Source: Candidatus Sulfotelmatobacter sp.
GTDB taxonomy: Bacteria; Acidobacteriota; Terriglobia; Terriglobales; Acidobacteriaceae
Direction: 5' to 3'
NCBI GenBank assembly: GCA_030045935.1
Contig: JASIEN010000386.1
Span: 1-8,789 of the forward strand
Length of the DNA stretch: 8,789 nt
Position numbers and translations under genes: made by a program. Numbering within the stretch: position 1 is the stretch's first letter; each line of letters opens with the position of its first letter. Of this stretch, positions 5,945 to 8,789 are shown piece by piece. The notes below the pieces were generated by a model. That model was not told where the DNA came from and did no database searches. It worked only from the letters and a program-made list of their open reading frames with translations.

Positions 5945-7984
5945 GTGAAAGAGCGCTCGCAAATGAAGAGCACTATCCTGCTGCTCGCTGTCGTAACGGC
6001 GGCTCTTGCTGTGCTGCAGGGTTGCAGCAGCGGCACCAATTTTTCCTCTTCAAATACATCCGATCCTGCTCCGGGAGTAAGTCTGGAGGCCATAAAGATC
6101 ACTCCGAGCACTAAATTGCTCGGCCTCGCCTCCAGCCGCCAGCTTTATGCCACAGGTGTTTACAGTGACGGAAACTCGATTGATCTTACTTCACAGGTGA
6201 AGTGGGGCGCTTCGAGTAGCAGCGGTACGACACCTCCTCCGCCAGCCACCGTATCAGTCAGTATCCGTGGGGTGGCAACAGGCGTAGCACTGGGGCCAAG
6301 CGCTGTGACCGCAACTCTCAACGGGGTGGTAGGACTGATTCAGATCACGGTGAATACCGATGGCTACACCTCAAACACCATTGGCATTCTTACCGTCCCA
6401 TATAAAAACGGAGAGATAGACGTCGTGTATCAGCCCCATTCCCTGACTCAGACTCAAGGAGTTTATACCGTCGAGGAAGTGAATCTGGATGCCGACCAGT
6501 TCACCAGCCAGCTGCCTGTCCCAGCAGCTGTGCTGGCATCCATACCAATGCCATCAGGTTACGTGCCGAATGCAACCATCGCCAATGGAGCCAATGCGCT
6601 CGTCGCTGTAATCAGCTACAGCTCACCGACAGTCCTCATTATTGATGCCAGTAATCAGCCTGGAGACGGGGCCAGCAACACGGTCATCAATACTTTTACC
6701 GCCCCGATAAACGGACAGGTCACGTTCAACGAAACCTCGAACGGAATTTCCACTCCGATTACCTGCACCATCTGCGCGGCTGTAGTCAACCCTCTCAACG
6801 GTCAATTGCTGCTGAGTACATCTCAGGGCTATTATTTCATGAACTTCACTACCGGACAGTTCACGCAGCTGGCATTCCAGTCTACGGGGTTTCCCGCGCC
6901 GGGCTTCGCTCTGAATCCTGAAACATCGCCTGCATCAATCGTAAGTCCGACTTTTGGACTGGACCCGCAATATGCCAGCGAAGTGCAAGTTCTGAATCTG
7001 CCGAATTCGTCGGGGCCCGGTGCGGTAACCGCGTACACAGCTTGGGGCCTAACCCAACCCAATACGGCGGTCATCGATCTGCTTGCGAATCAGAACAACG
7101 GCGTTAACCAGTTCGATGTTGCCGTCGTCGATGCAGCCGCTAACGATCAAGCGGTTGTAAATCTTGGCAGCGGACAGAGCTCCACATCGAGCAGCGCGAT
7201 AGACGGCTTCAGCATGTGCCCGGGTGCGGGCACATCGACCTCGCCTTTCAGCATGGTGGGGTTGGGCACTGCCCCTAGCATTGATCCGAGCGATGTTTCT
7301 CCATCTCTATTTATGACCCAGCCCGGGGGGAACTGTGTAGGTTTTGAGATTTGGCCCAGCCAGGACTTACTGTTTAATGCCCCAGATCTCGGGTATGGGT
7401 ACAACAACATGCCAAATACACCCGACGGGAACCTGTTTGTGAATGGAAGTGACCCGAATACGATCGCGACCTTCACAAGCGTTGTCAACGGAGTAAATTA
7501 CGGAGTCCTGGTGGATGCAAACCAGAACTGGATCGCCAAGCTTAATTTGGGGGCAATAACGAGCTCGGAGGGTCTCAACCCTCCTCCCATGGGAACCTTG
7601 ATACCATCCGCGATTCTGACGGCCGGCTCGGCTATCGACCCAATTGTATTTTTGCCAGCCCCCGACAGTGTGGCGATACTTTCGTTGAACACAATCAACT
7701 TTGGCACTGTAAGCGTCGGCACCACGACCCCGCAAACCCTGGTGACTTTAACCAATGTTGGCCAGAACCTGCTATCAATCAATGGGGTTTCTATCGCGGG
7801 AACGAATTCCAATCAATTTGCCTATACGACCACTTGCTTTCTGGTTCTGAATCCAGCGACCAATTGCTCCATCGATGTGACCTTCACTCCGACCGCAGCT
7901 GGGAACTTTTCGGCAACTCTCAGCGTGAGCGACAATGGTGGGGACAGTCCGCAGACCGTGCAATTGTCTGGAACCGGACAGTAA
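5945..7984 (+). CDS. Lipoprotein with N-terminal Ig-like domain and C-terminal ASH/choice-of-anchor D domain
   Basis: 679 residues from the GTG at 5945 (673 from ATG 5963). The N-terminus has a charged stretch, a hydrophobic core (TILLLAVVTAALAVL) and the lipobox LQGC with C27 as the lipidated residue. Ser at +2 fits outer-membrane sorting. Residues about 44-138 form a bacterial Ig-like (Big_2-type) domain: LEAIKITPSTKLLGLAS, 'LYATGVYSDG', 'DLTSQVKW', 'GVATGVALG' and a final ITVN strand. Residues about 140-570 are a long beta-rich region with repeated short hydrophobic strands and phrases such as 'VAVVDAAANDQAVVNL' and 'VLIIDASNQPGDG'; it may be a beta-propeller of the YVTN/NHL kind, but I cannot count blades reliably. 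Residues about 580-678 are an ASH/HYDIN-like domain: TINFGTVSVGTTTPQTLVTL, NVGQNLLSI, a Cys pair, VTFTPTAAGNFSATLSVS and a terminal VQLSGTGQ. No catalytic motif is seen. Likely a surface or periplasmic binding/adhesion protein. Confidence 0.9.
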   Translation: MKERSQMKSTILLLAVVTAALAVLQGCSSGTNFSSSNTSDPAPGVSLEAIKITPSTKLLGLASSRQLYATGVYSDGNSIDLTSQVKWGASSSSGTTPPPPATVSVSIRGVATGVALGPSAVTATLNGVVGLIQITVNTDGYTSNTIGILTVPYKNGEIDVVYQPHSLTQTQGVYTVEEVNLDADQFTSQLPVPAAVLASIPMPSGYVPNATIANGANALVAVISYSSPTVLIIDASNQPGDGASNTVINTFTAPINGQVTFNETSNGISTPITCTICAAVVNPLNGQLLLSTSQGYYFMNFTTGQFTQLAFQSTGFPAPGFALNPETSPASIVSPTFGLDPQYASEVQVLNLPNSSGPGAVTAYTAWGLTQPNTAVIDLLANQNNGVNQFDVAVVDAAANDQAVVNLGSGQSSTSSSAIDGFSMCPGAGTSTSPFSMVGLGTAPSIDPSDVSPSLFMTQPGGNCVGFEIWPSQDLLFNAPDLGYGYNNMPNTPDGNLFVNGSDPNTIATFTSVVNGVNYGVLVDANQNWIAKLNLGAITSSEGLNPPPMGTLIPSAILTAGSAIDPIVFLPAPDSVAILSLNTINFGTVSVGTTTPQTLVTLTNVGQNLLSINGVSIAGTNSNQFAYTTTCFLVLNPATNCSIDVTFTPTAAGNFSATLSVSDNGGDSPQTVQLSGTGQ

Positions 7985-8075
7985 GAAACAGACTGGAAAT
8001 AAATCTCTAGGAGCAGGAATGGTTCGCACCGCGAGGGTGGCTGTTCTTATCCCCAGGATTGCTTTGGTGGAGCAT
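7985..8075. other. Convergent intergenic gap (91 bp)
   Basis: This separates the 3' ends of the lipoprotein gene and the leftward right-edge gene. I see no strong stem with a T-run in either direction. An ATG at 8019 after GGAGCAGGA opens a 50-codon frame, but it runs antisense into the right-edge gene and is not convincing. Confidence 0.5.
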
Positions 8076-8789
8076 TTACCATGTCAGGCTTATCGAACCC
8101 CCCTGGCCCCCGCGGCACCCCTTGGTTCCTGTAGGTCCCTCACCCTCATATTCGAACTTCCCGGTCATTGAGGTACCATCGAGGCTGGTCGTCCCGTAAA
8201 TCTCCCCGATCTGGTTGCCGTTGGAATCCAACAAGTTCATGACCGCCGATGTTCCGCCGACTACACCGGAAATATTCGCCGTCGCGAAGCAATATCCAGT
8301 GATGTTGAATGTTCCGCTCAAAGCGGCATTAAGACTGCCTGTGTTCGGTCCCTGCGTAACAGTACCCGCAACCGAATAAGAGGCCGAGCCACTTCCAGGA
8401 GTGAACGTCCCCTGGAAACCGCCATTCAAGGGAGTGACCAAACTGGCCGTCCAGCTGCCTGTTTCTGGCGATGAATCGCTGCCAGTACATCCGGTAGACA
8501 AGATCGTATAGTCTCCGCTCATCGAACTCTGGGTTGAACCGACTGTGCCGGTGAGGCTCACCGAAAGCCCAGTGGGACTCAGCGCCATAGAGACCGAAGT
8601 TCCACTGACGGTTCCGCTGACGGTTCCGGTTCCCGAACATGGCGGATCTGTCAAGATGAGTTGGCCGGTGAGCGTGTTTCCATTCTGAAGCAAGAACCCT
8701 GATTGGGACCTCGGCGCTGCCTTCGAATCTGCCGGCTGCAGGCTCATTTGCCAGTTCCCGGAAATCGAATCCGCAGCTGGGTCGGCGCT
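8076..8789 (-). CDS. Secreted Gly/Ser/Thr-rich protein with two cysteine-bracketed repeats (5' end outside window)
   Basis: The frame is open from the right edge (first codon AGC at 8789) to a TAA at 8076-8078, giving 237 visible residues. The ATG at 8747 is probably internal, because the conserved-looking DSISGNWQMSLQ begins before it. The true start, expected to carry a lipoprotein or Sec signal, is beyond the window. The visible part consists of two similar halves. Half 1 runs from 'GNWQMSLQ' through C51, VSGTVSGTSVSMAL, 'SMSGDYTI' and C101 to GSWTASL. Half 2 runs from 'GFQGTFTP' through C167, ISGVVGGTSAVMNL, 'SMTGKFEYE' and C225 to GSISLTW at the C-terminus. Each half has one Cys before the VxGTS strand pair and one after the SM(S/T)G strand, which suggests a disulfide per half. 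Such proteins are frequent in acidobacterial genomes, usually annotated only as hypothetical or lipoprotein. Function unknown. Confidence 0.8.
   Translation of the reverse strand, partial: SADPAADSISGNWQMSLQPADSKAAPRSQSGFLLQNGNTLTGQLILTDPPCSGTGTVSGTVSGTSVSMALSPTGLSVSLTGTVGSTQSSMSGDYTILSTGCTGSDSSPETGSWTASLVTPLNGGFQGTFTPGSGSASYSVAGTVTQGPNTGSLNAALSGTFNITGYCFATANISGVVGGTSAVMNLLDSNGNQIGEIYGTTSLDGTSMTGKFEYEGEGPTGTKGCRGGQGGSISLTW

Noticed and set aside
5383..6111. A 242-codon open frame on the minus strand across the hydrolase-like and lipoprotein genes
   Set aside because: It overlaps two well-supported genes, has no good ribosome site, and has a composition typical of an antisense shadow.
7935..8171. 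Plus-strand open frame spanning the end of the lipoprotein gene, including a small candidate starting at 8019
   Set aside because: It overlaps the lipoprotein gene on one side and runs antisense into the right-edge gene on the other, and the product has no recognisable features. The GGAGCAGGA before 8019 is suggestive but not enough.
1..8789. CRISPR arrays, tRNA/rRNA genes, transposases, integrases, toxin-antitoxin pairs or phage gene sets
   Set aside because: I looked for short regularly spaced repeats, cloverleaf-like segments and mobile-element or defence motifs and found none. The only repeats are protein-domain duplications within genes.

Overview
The window looks like ordinary chromosome from a moderately GC-rich Gram-negative bacterium, most probably an acidobacterium (Acidobacteriota, Terriglobia-like). 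This assignment is an inference. It rests on domain types common in that phylum (tandem carboxypeptidase-regulatory-like domains, Ig-like plus 'choice-of-anchor D'/ASH lipoproteins, Ser/Gly/Thr-rich secreted beta proteins with a 'SGNWQ' motif), on strong GGAGG-type ribosome sites, and on the absence of a recognisable housekeeping gene. No 16S or phylogenetic marker is present.

Layout. (1) Positions 1-1515, minus strand: the 5' part of a large secreted protein with a signal peptide and four carboxypeptidase-regulatory-like beta-sandwich domains joined by Ala/Pro/Thr-rich linkers; it runs off the left edge. (2) Positions 1516-2009: a divergent intergenic region of about 500 bp with a perfect 8-bp inverted repeat and an A-tract. 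(3) Positions 2010-4580, plus strand: an 856-residue secreted protein whose core motifs follow the order of a PstS-type phosphate-binding (periplasmic binding protein class 2) fold, with cysteine-rich repeats inserted in and after it and a C-terminal beta module. It is closed by a strong intrinsic terminator at 4620-4660. (4) Positions 4738-5841, plus strand: a secreted alpha/beta-hydrolase-fold protein that appears to have lost its catalytic serine and other catalytic features. (5) Positions 5945-7984, plus strand: a lipoprotein with an N-terminal Ig-like domain, a middle region that may be a beta-propeller, and a C-terminal ASH/choice-of-anchor D domain. (6) Positions 8076-8789, minus strand: the 3' part of a secreted Gly/Ser/Thr-rich protein built from two homologous cysteine-bracketed repeats; its start lies beyond the right edge.

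All five proteins appear to be exported, so the window is a stretch of cell-envelope/secretome genes. Nothing in it proves that they work together. Genes 4 and 5 are the only plausible co-transcribed pair (103-bp gap, same strand, no terminator seen between them). I found no tRNA, rRNA, CRISPR array, transposase, phage gene set or defence system. The most interesting points are the PstS-like protein with disulfide-type insertions, the probable pseudo-hydrolase, and the internally duplicated proteins at both edges.
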